Below are positions 1 to 11,504 of a stretch of 64,000 nucleotides of DNA, one piece after another. This DNA comes from Ustulina deusta (lineage: Eukaryota > Ascomycota > Sordariomycetes > Xylariales > Xylariaceae). A program made the position numbers and the translations under genes. Positions within the stretch are counted from its first letter, which is position 1; the number at the start of each line of letters is the position of its first letter. The stretch covers positions 62,001 through 126,000 of the forward strand of contig JAJNNX010000022.1 of assembly GCA_023159155.1 (NCBI GenBank). The letters are read 5' to 3'. Under the pieces are notes generated by a model, which was not told the DNA's origin, made no database searches, and was given only the letters and a program-made list of their open reading frames with translations.

Positions 1-1
1 G

Positions 2-2050
2 CGGCCAAGGAGCCAGGCCCCTATTTTACGACGGCTGTATCGATTTGGCAGCATGAATATGTTGATATCTCTCGGTACTACTATTGCATACGTCTCATCG
101 ATTGCCCAGATGATATCTGCAGGTGCGAAGAGCCTCGATATGATTGACGACAGGAATTTCTATTTTGATTCTGTTGTTTTTCTCACTCTATTCCTTCTAG
201 CAGGGCGATTTCTTGAGGCCTACAGCAAGTCAAAGACGGGAAGTGCTGTTGAGGCGCTAGGCAAACTCCGTCCCACAACGGCTATCCTGGTGGAAGAAAG
301 CAAGTCCCAAATCACAAGCGATAGACTTGTAGACACTGATATGTTGGAATTCGGGGACATTGTCCGTGTCCCTCATGGAGCCTCTCCCCCGTGCGATGGA
401 GAGATCCTTCAGGGTAACACTATATTCGATGAGGCGAGTTTGACTGGCGAATCTCGTCCCATTAAAAAGAATGTCGGCGATCAGGTCTTTTCAGGAACGA
501 TCAACCAAGGAACGCCAATCCTCATCCGTATAACGGGCACAGCCGGGCAGTCGATGCTCGATAAAATCGTCAAAGTAGTCCGCGAAGGCCAGACGAAGCG
601 AGCCCCAATAGAGAAGGTCGCCGACGCTCTCGTCGCTTACTTTGTACCCGTCATCACTTTGATCGCAATCCTCACCTGGATCATATGGCTAGTCATCGGC
701 TTTACCGATAACAAGCTGGGAATAAAAGACCCCGTCCCCTTCTCTCTACAGTTTGCTATAGCGGTATTTGTTGTCGCTTGCCCCTGTGGCCTAGCTCTTG
801 CTGCGCCAACAGCCATTTTCGTTGGCGGTGGCCTTGCTGCAAAGCATGGTATACTTGTTAAAGGTGGCGGCGAGGCTTTCGAGACTGCAAGTCGCATTGA
901 CTGCGTCGTTTTTGACAAAACAGGCACTTTGACCGTGGGGGGCGAGCCGAGTGTCACAGACTCCGAGACTTATCTTGATGAAGGTGTCGAGGGAAAGGCG
1001 CATGCTCGCCTACTTGCTGCACTTCGAGCTGTGGAGGAGAATAGCAGCCACCCAATCGCGAAAGCTATCGTGGCCTACTGTAAGGTGCAAACCTCTGAAC
1101 TTATTTCGGCTGGTGACGTCGAGGAGATTCCTGGAAAGGGTCTTAAAGCGTTGTGCAGTGGTAATGCGCAAGACGAAAGTTTTAACATCTTAGTTGGGAA
1201 TGAAGCACTAATGCGAGACTTCTCCGTCAACATATCGCCAGCTGCTGCGACATCGCTTCAAACATGGAAGACAGAAGCAAAATCCATTGCGCTTGTCGCC
1301 ACCAAGTCAAGTTCACCAAGCGAAACAGAAACCAAGTATACACTCTCAGCTGCTCTTTCGATATCCGATCCTATCCGCCCAGAAACCGCTACAGTCATAA
1401 GGTCCATACGGCAGAGCAGATGCGATGTGTGGATGCTTTCGGGAGATAACGCCGTAACGGCGAGGGCCGTCGCCCTCCGCGTCGGAATTCCCGAAAACAA
1501 CGTGATTGCCGAGGTTCTTCCCACGCAGAAATTCGAGAAGATCAAATACCTCCAGTCCATTCTGAAAGCCCGTCAGGGAAACGACAAGGAAAATGTCAGC
1601 CGTCGGGCCACGGTTGCCATGGTTGGCGATGGCATCAACGATGCGCCGGCACTGAGCATGGCCGACGTGGGCATCGCCATCGGCTCGGGTAGCGACGTCG
1701 CCATCTCGAGCGCAGACTTCGTGCTGGTGAACAGCAACCTGACATCGGTGGTCACGCTGCTCGACCTCAGCCGCAAGGTCTTCCGGCGGATCAAGTTCAA
1801 TTTCGCCTGGGCTCTCGTCTACAACCTCGTCGCGATCCCCATCGCCGCCGGCTGCCTCTACGCCGTCACGGTGGCCGGGAAACACGTCACCCTCGACCCC
1901 GTATGGGCTAGTCTGGCCATGGCGCTGAGCAGCTTCAGCGTCGTCATGAGCAGTCTGGCGTTGAAAACCCGCATCCCCGGCGTCGGCTTCAGGGCGCGCA
2001 AAATCGATGTCGCGGAGAACGGAAACCAGGCCTTGAAAAGCTCCCAATAG
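2..2050 (+). CDS. Heavy-metal (copper) P1B-type ATPase, 5' truncated by window
   Basis: This is the C-terminal two thirds of a P1B ATPase that pumps Cu(I) or a related metal across a membrane at the cost of ATP. The frame is open back to base 2, where the translation reads RFGSMNMLISLGTTIAY, a family motif. The ATG at 53 is therefore internal and the gene starts outside the window. Visible landmarks are the actuator TGES (442-453), the metal-binding CPC of TM6 (about 776-790), the phosphorylation motif DKTGTLT (913-933), the nucleotide-binding SSHP motif (about 1045) and the hinge GDGINDAP (from 1624). Two C-terminal membrane segments follow. No stop or frameshift interrupts it. The text resembles the fungal PCA1/CrpA copper-export branch as much as CCC2; this is judged from FDSVVFLTLFLLAGRFLEAY and is not certain. 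The N-terminal metal-binding domains, which would decide, are not in the window. GC content rises after about 1430. Confidence 0.93.
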   Translation, partial: RPRSQAPILRRLYRFGSMNMLISLGTTIAYVSSIAQMISAGAKSLDMIDDRNFYFDSVVFLTLFLLAGRFLEAYSKSKTGSAVEALGKLRPTTAILVEESKSQITSDRLVDTDMLEFGDIVRVPHGASPPCDGEILQGNTIFDEASLTGESRPIKKNVGDQVFSGTINQGTPILIRITGTAGQSMLDKIVKVVREGQTKRAPIEKVADALVAYFVPVITLIAILTWIIWLVIGFTDNKLGIKDPVPFSLQFAIAVFVVACPCGLALAAPTAIFVGGGLAAKHGILVKGGGEAFETASRIDCVVFDKTGTLTVGGEPSVTDSETYLDEGVEGKAHARLLAALRAVEENSSHPIAKAIVAYCKVQTSELISAGDVEEIPGKGLKALCSGNAQDESFNILVGNEALMRDFSVNISPAAATSLQTWKTEAKSIALVATKSSSPSETETKYTLSAALSISDPIRPETATVIRSIRQSRCDVWMLSGDNAVTARAVALRVGIPENNVIAEVLPTQKFEKIKYLQSILKARQGNDKENVSRRATVAMVGDGINDAPALSMADVGIAIGSGSDVAISSADFVLVNSNLTSVVTLLDLSRKVFRRIKFNFAWALVYNLVAIPIAAGCLYAVTVAGKHVTLDPVWASLAMALSSFSVVMSSLALKTRIPGVGFRARKIDVAENGNQALKSSQ

Positions 2051-3345
2051 GGAGAATGAATTGCATTTTTGGCAGCGGCGTTGCGTTTTGTATGGATACT
2101 TACCTTACCTTAGTCAGCGGATAACGTCTTGTGCGTGATTCCAAAAGGCAGATAGCATCATTATACCATGCTTTACGTGAATCCCGCATCCCATGAGCAA
2201 TCGATATCACTGTGAAATAGCAAAATGTATCGACTCCCGTCTTCTCCTACCCGGATTTCGCGACGTTCTCTTTTGTGAAAGATGGCCGGGCAATATAGCC
2301 ATCCCTATGCGAAGGCGACCGCGCAAGTTATACTGATACGTGGCATGGCATGGCATGGCATGTGAACCTCGCAGTCTGACCAAGGTAGGTAGGTAGTCTG
2401 ATCTCAGTCGATATCTACCCATCCTTCCAAAACGCCTGGTTTGAAGCGGCAACAACAATCGGCAAGAAGACTGCGCACTCCCTCGAGTGGCTGAATCTGT
2501 TGAATACGAACGGCTTAGTAGTTAGGTAATCTATCCCTGTATGTATATTCCGTTAATCCGCGGGAGGCGTTATGAACGCCGCCAAGTCAAGGCACGAGAG
2601 CGAAGTCGCAGCATGCTATATCATACACACACATACATACATCCATTCACATTGGCCTCATCACTTCCGTAGCATCGCAAATCAACATCTGTAGTTCGTT
2701 TGGCTTCCGGGAACCGCCTCCACGACATTATAGTGCCTATGGCGGGGATGGCATCGTCGTTCGATCCCGCGAGCTAGCCGTGCCTAAGGGATATACATCA
2801 TCATCATCACCATCCCGTCAAAGGCTTTTAGCTCGAAGCTCACCCCAGCATCATGTCCCTTTGCGCCGCCACGACACCAACTGCTGTTATATCCCACAAT
2901 TGCAGGCTGTATGTACGGCAGGCAGACGATAAAGTACGAACAACAACACGAAACACAACGGAGGTTAACGGCGGCGTTGCGGTGCTATTACTGTACTAGA
3001 TAAAAGCTAGGCAAGCAGGCGTAGAGGCAAGCGGGCGACCGCCAGGCCAAGCGATACAGTTGGACCGGCTTCACGGTGGTTCTATCTCTCTACATGGGTC
3101 GCGGGCGCGGTGTATTAGCTTGGCTATTCATCTAGACCAAGACCAGATGAGTGAGTCACGACAGCGAATTCGCTGATGGCTGTGTCTAAGATATGACAAA
3201 GAATCATGCATAGTGTGGTCAAGCGTATCATCGCGTGAGGCTCGAGACCGGGGTATCTTGGTTGACATTAATACTAATTCGCTAGGTTGACTTGAAGAAA
3301 AAACAAAAGAACCCAAAAAATCAGTCCCAATCGAAATATGCCTTT
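2051..3345. other. Intergenic, no gene seen
   Basis: This stretch separates the ATPase from the convergent zinc-finger gene. It holds short simple repeats (TGGCA units near 2341, CATACA and CATCAT runs near 2625 and 2800) and only short unconvincing ORFs. Nothing coding is supported. Confidence 0.6.
2341..2360. repeat. (TGGCA)4 microsatellite
   Basis: Four exact tandem copies of the pentamer TGGCA, intergenic. It has no obvious function. Confidence 0.9.
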
Positions 3346-4984
3346 TTATGCCTTCTCGCCGGCCTTCTCGCCACCTACACTCTCCTGCCTCGAGTGTGCG
3401 GTTGGGGGGCGACTACTAGGCGTCCCTGGACGACTCAATGCTCGCTGTTGCTTCTTCCTACCCTTAGTGTCGAAGAGACTCTTGACTCTCCTAAGCTTCG
3501 CCCACCTCTCTTTATCCTTAACGTCCCTGGCAGCCATATCCTCCTCTTCCTCATCCACGGGATTGCCAGGGGTCTCAATAGCCGCGTGTGCTTCGCCGTC
3601 CCGTTTGCTACTACGCGACGGCGTGCCTGGCAATGAAGCAGCCGCGCGATGGAACGGAGTACGATGGGCACTTTTCTCAGCTTGTTGACGTAGATATCCG
3701 CTGTTCTTCAACGTCTGCGCTAGGGTCTCCCACGCTGCCTTGGTGTCCCTGGTCTTGGCACCTGGGTTCTGTTGCACCGCCGCGTTTCTCCAAGGGCAGA
3801 AGAACCGGTGCTCTCGTATTGGGTCGAGATGGTCCATGGGTGCGGGAACGATGACCTCGCCCGTTGCCTCGTCGACTTCCTTGCTTCTGAACATCCACAG
3901 GCCTAGCCTTCTCAAGCATGTTGCGCAAGTGGCCGAATTAGGAACAGCACCGATCCTCGAATTCGTAAGACCCTGCCAACCGGTCAGAGCCAAAGCAAGA
4001 GCTACATCGCTGGGACAGGAGGGGTTCGTGCTGGGAGCTGGAGGCTTTGTGAAGAAAGTAGGCGGAAGCTGAGAGTGGACAGCCTTTAGATCGAGGGTTG
4101 GAGGCAGGCGCAGATTGAAGAAGTATGGAAGGAAGGACGGTCGGGTGCATAAATCGTCGTAACGTTCGCGCAAGGAAGCGAGGGCAGTGTGTGGAACGGC
4201 GAGAGGCAGCCTCAGGAGAGAATCTATACAACGGTCAGCATATCCTCGATGTAATTTGTGCGCACGTCGTGTCGTTGTAGGGTAGTCAGTTACCGTCACA
4301 GCCATGTCTCCGCCAAAGACAGTCCTCCTCGTGTGCTTCAATGATCAGCTCGGAGAATCGCTTGGCCAGCCCTTGTTCCACATCCGAACCAACGACTAGC
4401 GGAGCCTGTTTGCCATCGACGGTCCTTGTGTTTATCTTGACTACGAGCTCTTTGTGACAGAGAGTACAACGCACACGCTCCCCGCCTTGGCATATCCATC
4501 CTCGCTTCGCCCATTCGATCTCGCCGACTCTGTCGGGCTTAGGTGTCCATTCTGTCAGGTCCTGGAACGTGCCGAGCCGCCTGATGAGTTCATCACGATC
4601 GCTCGGGCAATACCTCGGGGGCTCGGTCGGGGTCTCCCTTCGTGCTGTAGAGGCAGTGGTTGTTGCTGCCCATTTCTTCAGGACCACATTAGATATTGTG
4701 GCTGTACCTGTTTTTCCATTCGGGCTTGCCATCTCGACGACACCGATGCGGCGTCGTTTATTCAGCAGGTCGGCACTGGGGGAAGGGGGGTTGGGTGTTG
4801 ACGTGCTCGCCCTCGCGGTAGCATCGGGAGTCGAGATGGATGCAGACAGTCGGCTCAGGGGCGAGGACGCCGTTGCTTCATCGCGGATTGGGCTATGTGC
4901 GTCGTCTAGCTCTGGGGCTGAGGCGTGAGGTGATCGGCCGATCCCTTGTATAAGAGTGTTGAACTTCCGCTTGGTTGCATTCAT
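3346..4984 (-). CDS. C3HC-type zinc-finger protein (NIPA/Rsm1-like)
   Basis: Two exons, 4984-4294 and 4223-3346, encode about 522 residues. The intron 4293-4224 starts GTAACT and ends TATAG, and the frame closes (CD|DSLLRL). The start at 4984 gives MNATKRKFNTL; the longer open frame upstream has no ATG. The N-terminal half contains a C3HC zinc-finger-like domain: YCPSDRDELIRRLGTF, then RCTLCHKELVV, then AHEEDCLWRRHGCD supplies the Cys/His ligands. The second exon carries the Rsm1-like partner domain with a CATCLRRLGLWMF zinc knuckle and a HRFFCPWRN motif. A Lys/Arg- and Ser-rich tail follows. Relatives include mammalian NIPA/ZC3HC1 (nuclear basket) and fission-yeast Rsm1 (mRNA export), so a nuclear-envelope or mRNA-export role is inferred. 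Confidence 0.85.
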
Positions 4985-6902
4985 GGTTTGATTGACGGGC
5001 GGCACGTTGTGAGTGTAATATTCTAGGCACTGGGGCGTAGTACAGGTGGCCCTCGGCAAAGGCCTTTCTTTCTTTCTTTGTCAAATGGAATTCGATCTCT
5101 AAGCGCCGTCGCCCGCGCTCAAGCTTTCGGACACAATGCGCTGCGACAAGGAGGTCTTCGATGTGACAGGTCTTCGGTCTTCGATGCGACAACGAGCCCA
5201 ACAAGCCTGCACGAGTAGCTTTTTCCCCTCGTCGAAGTGGTTTTAATATCAAGCTCAAATATCAACCAAAATTCCCCATAGGAAAGGAAGCTGCAGGTAA
5301 ATTTTTAATATTACAGTGTAATTATCGGTATGGTCTTAAACGAGTGGCATTGTTTTTGTTGGATTTCGACTGTCGGCTGCGACGTCGAAGCCGTTATTGT
5401 TGGAGAGGCGACAGTCTAGGTACCCACACTTAGCTTAGGACCTATACCTGTATAAGGTACTTAAGGTACTTAGTAGGGACTGGGGCCTATACTGAGCTAC
5501 CGCTTAGGTAGGTACCTATCTAGATACGGTAGGTGGGTGCAGTGGAGGCAAGGGGCACTATAAGTTCGCGACGAGATGTTGGGATCTGACAAGCCTCGAA
5601 TTCCTGCATACATCTTAGTACTTAACCTGTAATACCTTACTGAGTGACGTCTGCTTATGTATCTAAGGTTCTTTATCACTACCTTAGGTACCTAAGGGAC
5701 TTGCGTATAGACCAGTCTTTATAGGCCATCTAGCCCATTATTTATAGAACGAACTAGATATGCGACTTTCCGGTTCACATGGATATATTAGAGCCGATAT
5801 ACCTAGAAAGACTTGTGCTGCCGAACTTACGAGCATTTCTTCAATCGAATCAGAAATCAACATGATTCAGGGGACATTGATGATGAGCTCGGCTACATTG
5901 ATACAGAGGGACTTGTATCATAGGTGGCAAGCATTTCTTGAATCCAGCCGGGGTATTGGTTCTTTAACAGCAGCTCGAGAGAAGACCGTCGGGATCTACC
6001 GTAGTCGCAAGGACACTGCCGCGTATGGCCTGTACCGACCGCGCTAAGATACCTAGGTATGTACTTACTTACTTAAAATCAACCAACTTTTAGATGCCGC
6101 CAAAAATGCGTCGAAAGCCCCGGCTTGGACCCTGAGCAGTGGCAGAACATCGACATGGACCCCGAAATCAGGCTGTTGCCGCACCAGTTGGTCGACGCCG
6201 TCACTTTGCGAAATCGGGAGGAGACCTCGTTGCGAGGTGCACTGCTTGCGAACGACACACCGAAGAGCTGAAATGCGAGAAGATGACGCGCAGTCAATCA
6301 ACCACACGTGAAACTAAAACTCCGGTCTGGGGTCACTGCGAGGTACCTATCTCTAGTGCCCAGTACAGATAGTAGCTAGCCCTAGCCTGCAGGCTGTTTC
6401 TGTTAGAGTGGATTATATGTAAATCAGCACCACCTATACTAGAGACATGGCTGGCGTATGTATGAAAGTCTCTGCAGACTTAGTCTGAAACAAGAGTCGC
6501 TGCAGCTTTTTTGGCTGGGTCCGCTCACCTTGACTAATTGAGTCCGTTCTCCGATCTGGACACCACAAAGCTTGGAGGGGTCAACTCGAGTCGGGCTTAC
6601 TGATTTCGAATGCCGAACGCTCTGTATCTGCTGCCCTCGTTCCTTCACAGTTCCAGCAGTGTTCGGGCATGAGGGACAGAAAATCTCAAGACAAGAACAA
6701 AAAGAACAAATTTCTCGAACCGATAAACCCCAGTCCGACACTCCTCGTCTTCTGCTCACTCCTCATCTTGATCCTGGCGATATTCCTCGCCGCCCGCGCT
6801 CTGCCCCGCCTTAGCTCCCTCGCCTTGCACCTTCACCCCTCCTTATCCTCATCTTCCGCTAGCCCTCAGCTAAGCTACGCATCACGCAATACCACTCCCA
6901 CT
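4985..6902. other. Intergenic and 5' region of HAL2 gene, rich in AGGTACCT motifs
   Basis: About 1.9 kb with no supported gene between two divergent promoters. Between 5416 and 5700 there is a dense patch of TAGGTACC/ACCTAGGT words, including a perfect 16-bp palindrome. The last 230 bases form a frame open into the nucleotidase (see findings). Confidence 0.6.
5682..5697. repeat. Perfect 16-bp palindrome CCTTAGGTACCTAAGG
   Basis: The sequence equals its own reverse complement. It is the longest member of a family of TAGGTACCTA-containing intergenic words in this window (others at 14921, 15011, 26322 and 37147). It could be a regulatory site, a cruciform or a genome-specific repeat; the sequence alone does not say. 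Confidence 0.8.
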
Positions 6903-7964
6903 ATGTCGTCATACGCCAAAGAGCTTGAGATTGCCCAACTGGCCGTCCAGCGAGCCGCTATCCTCACAAAGCGGGTCTTCCACGAGAAGGCCAAGGGCAC
7001 CGTGTCCAAGGACGACAAGTCGCCCGTCACCATCGGCGACTTCGGCGCTCAGGCGCTCATCATCGCCGCCCTCAAGCACAACTTCCCGGAAGACGAGATC
7101 GTCGCCGAGGAGGAGGCCGCTCAGCTTCGCGAAGACGCTAACCTGCGTTCCACCATCTGGGACCTTGTCAAGGGCACTTCGCTGTCCGATGCTGGCGCCG
7201 AGGCCGTGCTGGGTGGCGCTATCAAGAGTGAGGATGATATGCTCACCTTCATCGACTACGGAAACAGCAAGGGTGGCGCTAAGGGCCGGATATGGGCCAT
7301 CGACCCCATTGATGGTACCAAAGGTTTCCTCCGAGGCGGACAGTATGCCGTGTGCTTGGCGTTGATGGTCGACGGCGATGTCAAGGTTGGTGTTTTAGGT
7401 TGCCCGAACCTCCCCGTCGATGACGCCGCTCCTCTCTCTGGGAGCATGGAGTCGGGCCAGACTGATGAGGGCAAAGGGTGCCTCTTTTCTGGTGTGTTGG
7501 GCGAAGGCGCCACAAGCCGTCCATTGGCTACAGGTGGGCTCGCATCGTCTCAGAAGATTTCTATGAAAGCCATTGCAGACATCGCTGCTGCTAGCTTCTG
7601 TGAAAGTGTGGAAGCTGGCCACTCGTCCCACGGCGACCAAGCCGAGATCGCGAAGAAGCTAGGTATCACTAGACCTAGTGTGAGAATGGACTCACAGGCC
7701 AAGTACGCCTCAATTGCCCGAGGTGCTGGCGACATCTACTTGCGGCTCCCGGTTAAGGCGACATATCAGGAGAAGATCTGGGACCACGCCGCGGGCGACC
7801 TCATCGTACGAGAGTCTGGTGGTGCCGTCACGGACATTCACGGCAAGCGACTGGACTTCAGCATAGGCAGAACACTAGCCAATAACAAGGGAGTGGTTGC
7901 CGCCCCCACCGGTGGCCATGCCCAAGTACTTGCTGTTGTGCAGGAGGTCCTTAGGATCAAATAA
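6903..7964 (+). CDS. MET22: 3'(2'),5'-bisphosphate nucleotidase (HAL2/MET22 family)
   Basis: A single exon of 353 residues hydrolyses adenosine 3',5'-bisphosphate (and PAPS) to AMP. This clears the inhibitory by-product of sulfate assimilation; the yeast enzyme is Mg-dependent and inhibited by Li and Na. The inositol-monophosphatase fold signature is clear: metal-binding DPIDGTKGF at about residue 134, acidic EDEIVAEEEAA near residue 70 and the C-terminal WDHAAGDLIV. The length fits the yeast 357-residue enzyme. The start MSSYAKELEIAQ matches the family. The frame stays open upstream to another ATG at 6669, adding 78 residues with a hydrophobic segment (see findings). It is convergent with the L6 gene, 160 bp away. 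Confidence 0.95.
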   Translation: MSSYAKELEIAQLAVQRAAILTKRVFHEKAKGTVSKDDKSPVTIGDFGAQALIIAALKHNFPEDEIVAEEEAAQLREDANLRSTIWDLVKGTSLSDAGAEAVLGGAIKSEDDMLTFIDYGNSKGGAKGRIWAIDPIDGTKGFLRGGQYAVCLALMVDGDVKVGVLGCPNLPVDDAAPLSGSMESGQTDEGKGCLFSGVLGEGATSRPLATGGLASSQKISMKAIADIAAASFCESVEAGHSSHGDQAEIAKKLGITRPSVRMDSQAKYASIARGAGDIYLRLPVKATYQEKIWDHAAGDLIVRESGGAVTDIHGKRLDFSIGRTLANNKGVVAAPTGGHAQVLAVVQEVLRIK

Positions 7965-8124
7965 AAAAAAAGTATACAGGGTTTAGGGGATACACAAAAT
8001 GTACATGTATAGTGCCTAGCTCGGGTATACATATGCGATCGTATAGAGTACAGATAGAAGGCAGAATCGGAGGAGTTCCTCTCGAATAACGCCAGACCAT
8101 ATACAGACATGACAAGCACATTGA

Positions 8125-8955
8125 TCATTTGATCTTCCTTTGCTTAAGCTTGATGGTCTCGTCATTAACGAAGATACCCTTACCCTTGTATGGCTCTGGC
8201 CGCCTCCACTTGCGGATCTGCGCTGCAAACGTCATGACCTGTTCTCTATCGATGCCCTCGAGCAAGATTCTCGTAGGCTGCGGCGTGCTAGCCTTGAGGC
8301 CGAAAGGTACTGGTTCTTCGACGGCGTGCGTGAAACCGAGCTTGAGACACACAAACTTCTGGCCTGGATATTGCGCCTTCTTGGGCCGCTCTTCGACGGT
8401 CGCTCGGTATCCAACTCCAACCAGTCGTAAGATTGCAGTGTGTCCTTCTGATACGCCCATAATGTAGCGATTAAGGTATGCCCATGTTGTCCCTATCCCT
8501 ACCCGTTAGTCGCTTATACAGCGCTCGCTTCTAATCATGTTGGCATTGCGCAATATGCATCGCTGTCCGTACGTACCCCACATCTCCTTCTGTTGCTTCA
8601 GCTTCTGATTCTCGATGGTGAGCAATGCCTTCTTCGCGGCCTCGTCATGGTGGATCGTGAGGAACGGGGGAATCTCTAGATCGAGCTTGCCCAGAGGTCC
8701 CGAGACGGTGACGGTGCGCTTCGGTACCCTCAAGTATGTCGTGGGGTCTTTCTTCGCCTTCGGCTCTCCGATGGTTATTTCGACGCCGGGAGGAATCGAT
8801 ATCGGGATCCGACCAAGCTTCGAGGCTTTGCTGGTTGTGTTGGAGAATTGCCGTCGCGGCGAGGCTTGGAAGGCCGGGACGAGGAAGCTGGGGAGTGTTA
8901 TGGCGGTGCCCGAGATCGATTTCTCGAGCACTTTGCTCCGGCTAGGCGCAAGCAT
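8125..8955 (-). CDS. MRPL6: Mitochondrial large-subunit ribosomal protein L6 (uL6m)
   Basis: Exons 8955-8577 and 8492-8125 encode 248 residues. The intron 8576-8493 has donor GTACGT, branch CTAAC and acceptor ATAG, and splicing gives WGTTWAYLNRYIMGVSEG in frame. The protein is a uL6 homologue of the mitochondrial 54S subunit. Recognisable stretches are SKLGRIPISIPPGV, VTVSGPLGKLDLEIPP and the C-terminal PEPYKGKGIFVNDETIKLK, the classic L6 signature. The N-terminus MLAPSRSKVLEKS, with basic and Ser/Thr-rich residues up to RRQFSNTTSK, fits a mitochondrial presequence. The frame is open further upstream, but without an in-frame ATG. Confidence 0.93.
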
Positions 8956-9725
8956 CACGGTTGTGGGTGATCCGGCGTCAATTGGCCGTCTGAATGAAGG
9001 TCGTGGTGAGGATTGGTTGCTGAGGATTGGAGCCACCACTAAGATGCTTGGCGTCGCGAAAATTGATGCATGAGAAATCACGTGGATATTGCATATTCAT
9101 GGTTTTTATCACTGTTTCCGAGCCTCTATGTATATAAACAGCGGGTTAGGTACGTGCAGAACCTGGCATGTGAGTCCGACTTCATGATCTTCAATCTATC
9201 GCTACTGCCATCTATTTTCCGTGTACAGGGCAAGGCTCGAGCATGCCGCCGCATGGCCCTGCAGTGGCAGATAGTCCCTCCCAATAGCAGAACTTCTTGT
9301 ACCTTCCAAAATACCTATATAGAGTGATTCAAGATAGTTATACAATTTACATCTGCGGGTCTCCCACTTCTCCTCGTCCCATCATTACCTGTAGTTCAAG
9401 CTAGGACCAAGAATTCAACAATGACCACAAACAAGGTCAAGCATTCTCTGCATCGCCATTCTTCAATCCCCTCCCAACACCTGCACATCCTGCACCCTTT
9501 CTACTGTCCTCGGATTTCGGACTGCCTTCTAGTTTTTTACTAGAGTGCAGCAGAACCTTGCTCTCTGGTTAGCAACATCGCATCATTTACAAATACAAAG
9601 AACGTCACCCCCAGCAATATCAATCTTCGTCCCAATTTTGCAGATATCCCATCCCAGTAGTTTTCTATCGTGCCTTTTGCTATTGCCTCGGTATGCTTTC
9701 CTTTTAATCGCACTATCTCACGGAC
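8956..9725. other. Divergent promoter region between L6 and KAR5 genes
   Basis: About 770 bp between two divergent starts. Short ORFs only; no RNA or repeat recognised. It presumably contains both promoters. Confidence 0.5.
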
Positions 9726-11504
9726 ATGGGTCGTCACCTTAGTTGCTTAGCCTCCATTCAGGCTTTGCTCGTATCCATACTCATACGCAGCAACACCGCA
9801 TCGGCTCTTTCGTGGCGAGGCCGAACAAGCGCGGAAATAGGTACGCTTCGAACTCCATCTTCATGGCCATATAACCTAATGCGAAGATTTAGCTGGCGAA
9901 CAGGTTCCGATCCTCGAGCCGAGCTCCTCGCCACCGCAGCTTCTTCGAGCCAATGCACAACTATCGACCTCGTATGAGTTAGCACTGAACGAACTAAAGG
10001 AACTCGAGTTTGAACCCTTGTGTCACCGAATTGCGGCCCGTTTGCTTGTGAATAACTGCCAGGTTCTCGAGGGCAAAGACGAAGCCACCGTTCTCACCGA
10101 TAGCGGCCGCAAGATCAGGGACTTCGTCGACTCTTACGCTGCGAGCTTAGCAATCTGTGACTTGGAAAGAGGGAATTTCGCAATTCCGAAAGAGTGCACA
10201 AAGTTTCAAGAGCCTACTTTAAGTCAGCTGCCAATACGAAATGCAGCTCATCTGCACGTTGCATCTGCTGAGATCGATGCTTGCCTCTCTGGTCTCGGCG
10301 CCTCGGATTCTGCGTGGAACACCTGGGTTAGCTACCGACACAAAGCTCTAAGGTTTTGCGAAGCTGCAAGAGCCGACAATGATAAAGGTCATACCATTTT
10401 TTCGCGGCGATTTGTATGCGCTAACAACTAGTAGCCCAGAACATCATTTTATTCCGACGCCTTACAAGGATCATGGGTAGGTTAGCTGATGACGTTGATG
10501 CGAAGATCGAGCAACGAATGAACGATATCGACTTGCGCACCCAGGCGGTCGGAGAAAAGGTGGAAATTTTATCACCACTGCTTGGAAAGCTGCAACATGA
10601 TCTCGAAAATGCAGACAACATGATCTCTCATCGCCTTCTCCAGGGAATCAAGGTGCGTATTTCCATAGTTGTCTGTTAAGACAAATAACTAATTGATTAT
10701 CAGAAATCCCAAGACCGAGTTGATTCTGGAATAACAAGTGCAGTACGTCTGGAGAGAATGCTGCAGGTAATACTGAGGGGTGTCGCGGAGGGTCATACAG
10801 AGGTGACAGCTGTCTATAACCAGTCTCTACAACTCATGAATCAACGAGCGACGTCGGAAATAGAAATCATGGCCGATACTGTGGCAGCAGCCGTAGCAGC
10901 AACACTAGCACTTCAAAATCAGATAGTGCGTGCAGCTTAGTAGTCGACATGTGAGGTGAGGTGGATGCTAACCAAGAGTTAGGAGATCTCTCGCATTCAA
11001 GCTGCTGATTTGGAGTCTAAACAAGATAGCTTAGAGCAGGTTGGTAATCTGTCATCGTTGTCTCGTTGACATTGTTTAACCTTCTTCGCTAGGGTATGCA
11101 ACGACTTATTGACATCTCGGATACCCTAGCAAGCAAATACGATGTCCACACAGATCTCTTACACCAAGCACAAAACATTACAAACGAGATTCTTGACAAG
11201 CTGGAAGATACAGCTGCATCAGCGGCTGTTGTTGGTAATTTGTTTCTAGGGCAACACTTAAAATCTTGGTGGCCATATATTTGGTGCCCGGTGGTATCAA
11301 TGGTCGTGGGTTCCTACGGTCTCCCTCCCTCTATGTTGAGAAATATAGGCTTGCTTGCTCTAGGTAAGGCCCGTTTTCAAATCCCGAGTTCAAGGTCTAA
11401 TTTCTACAGGCGAAACAACAGGTTTTATCATTTCTTATTTCCCTTCCTTATCTTTCGATCTCATTCGCAAGCCTGCCACAAACCTGTCGGAATCATTCAT
11501 CTAG
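9726..11504 (+). CDS. KAR5: KAR5/Tht1-like nuclear fusion protein
   Basis: Seven exons (9726-9840, 9893-10387, 10435-10652, 10704-10925, 10983-11039, 11093-11363, 11410-11504) join in frame to 490 residues; all introns are 46-57 bp. In yeasts this family (Tht1/Kar5) sits in the nuclear envelope and ER and is needed for nuclear fusion during mating. The N-terminus [17 protein letters not shown] is a signal peptide. The conserved Cys-containing domain follows: [18 protein letters not shown], then AICDLERG, then [19 protein letters not shown] long helical coiled-coil region comes next, then hydrophobic C-terminal segments ([18 protein letters not shown] and [18 protein letters not shown]) ending near SFI. 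The splice at exon 2/3 uses a weak donor (GTCATA), but the join [17 protein letters not shown] looks right. Sequence divergence is high in this family, so the call rests on the N-terminal domain and the architecture. Confidence 0.88.

Noticed and set aside
1346..2047. 233-codon antisense frame in the ATPase
   Set aside because: It is the shadow of the GC-rich 3' part of a clearly real gene, with no family features of its own.
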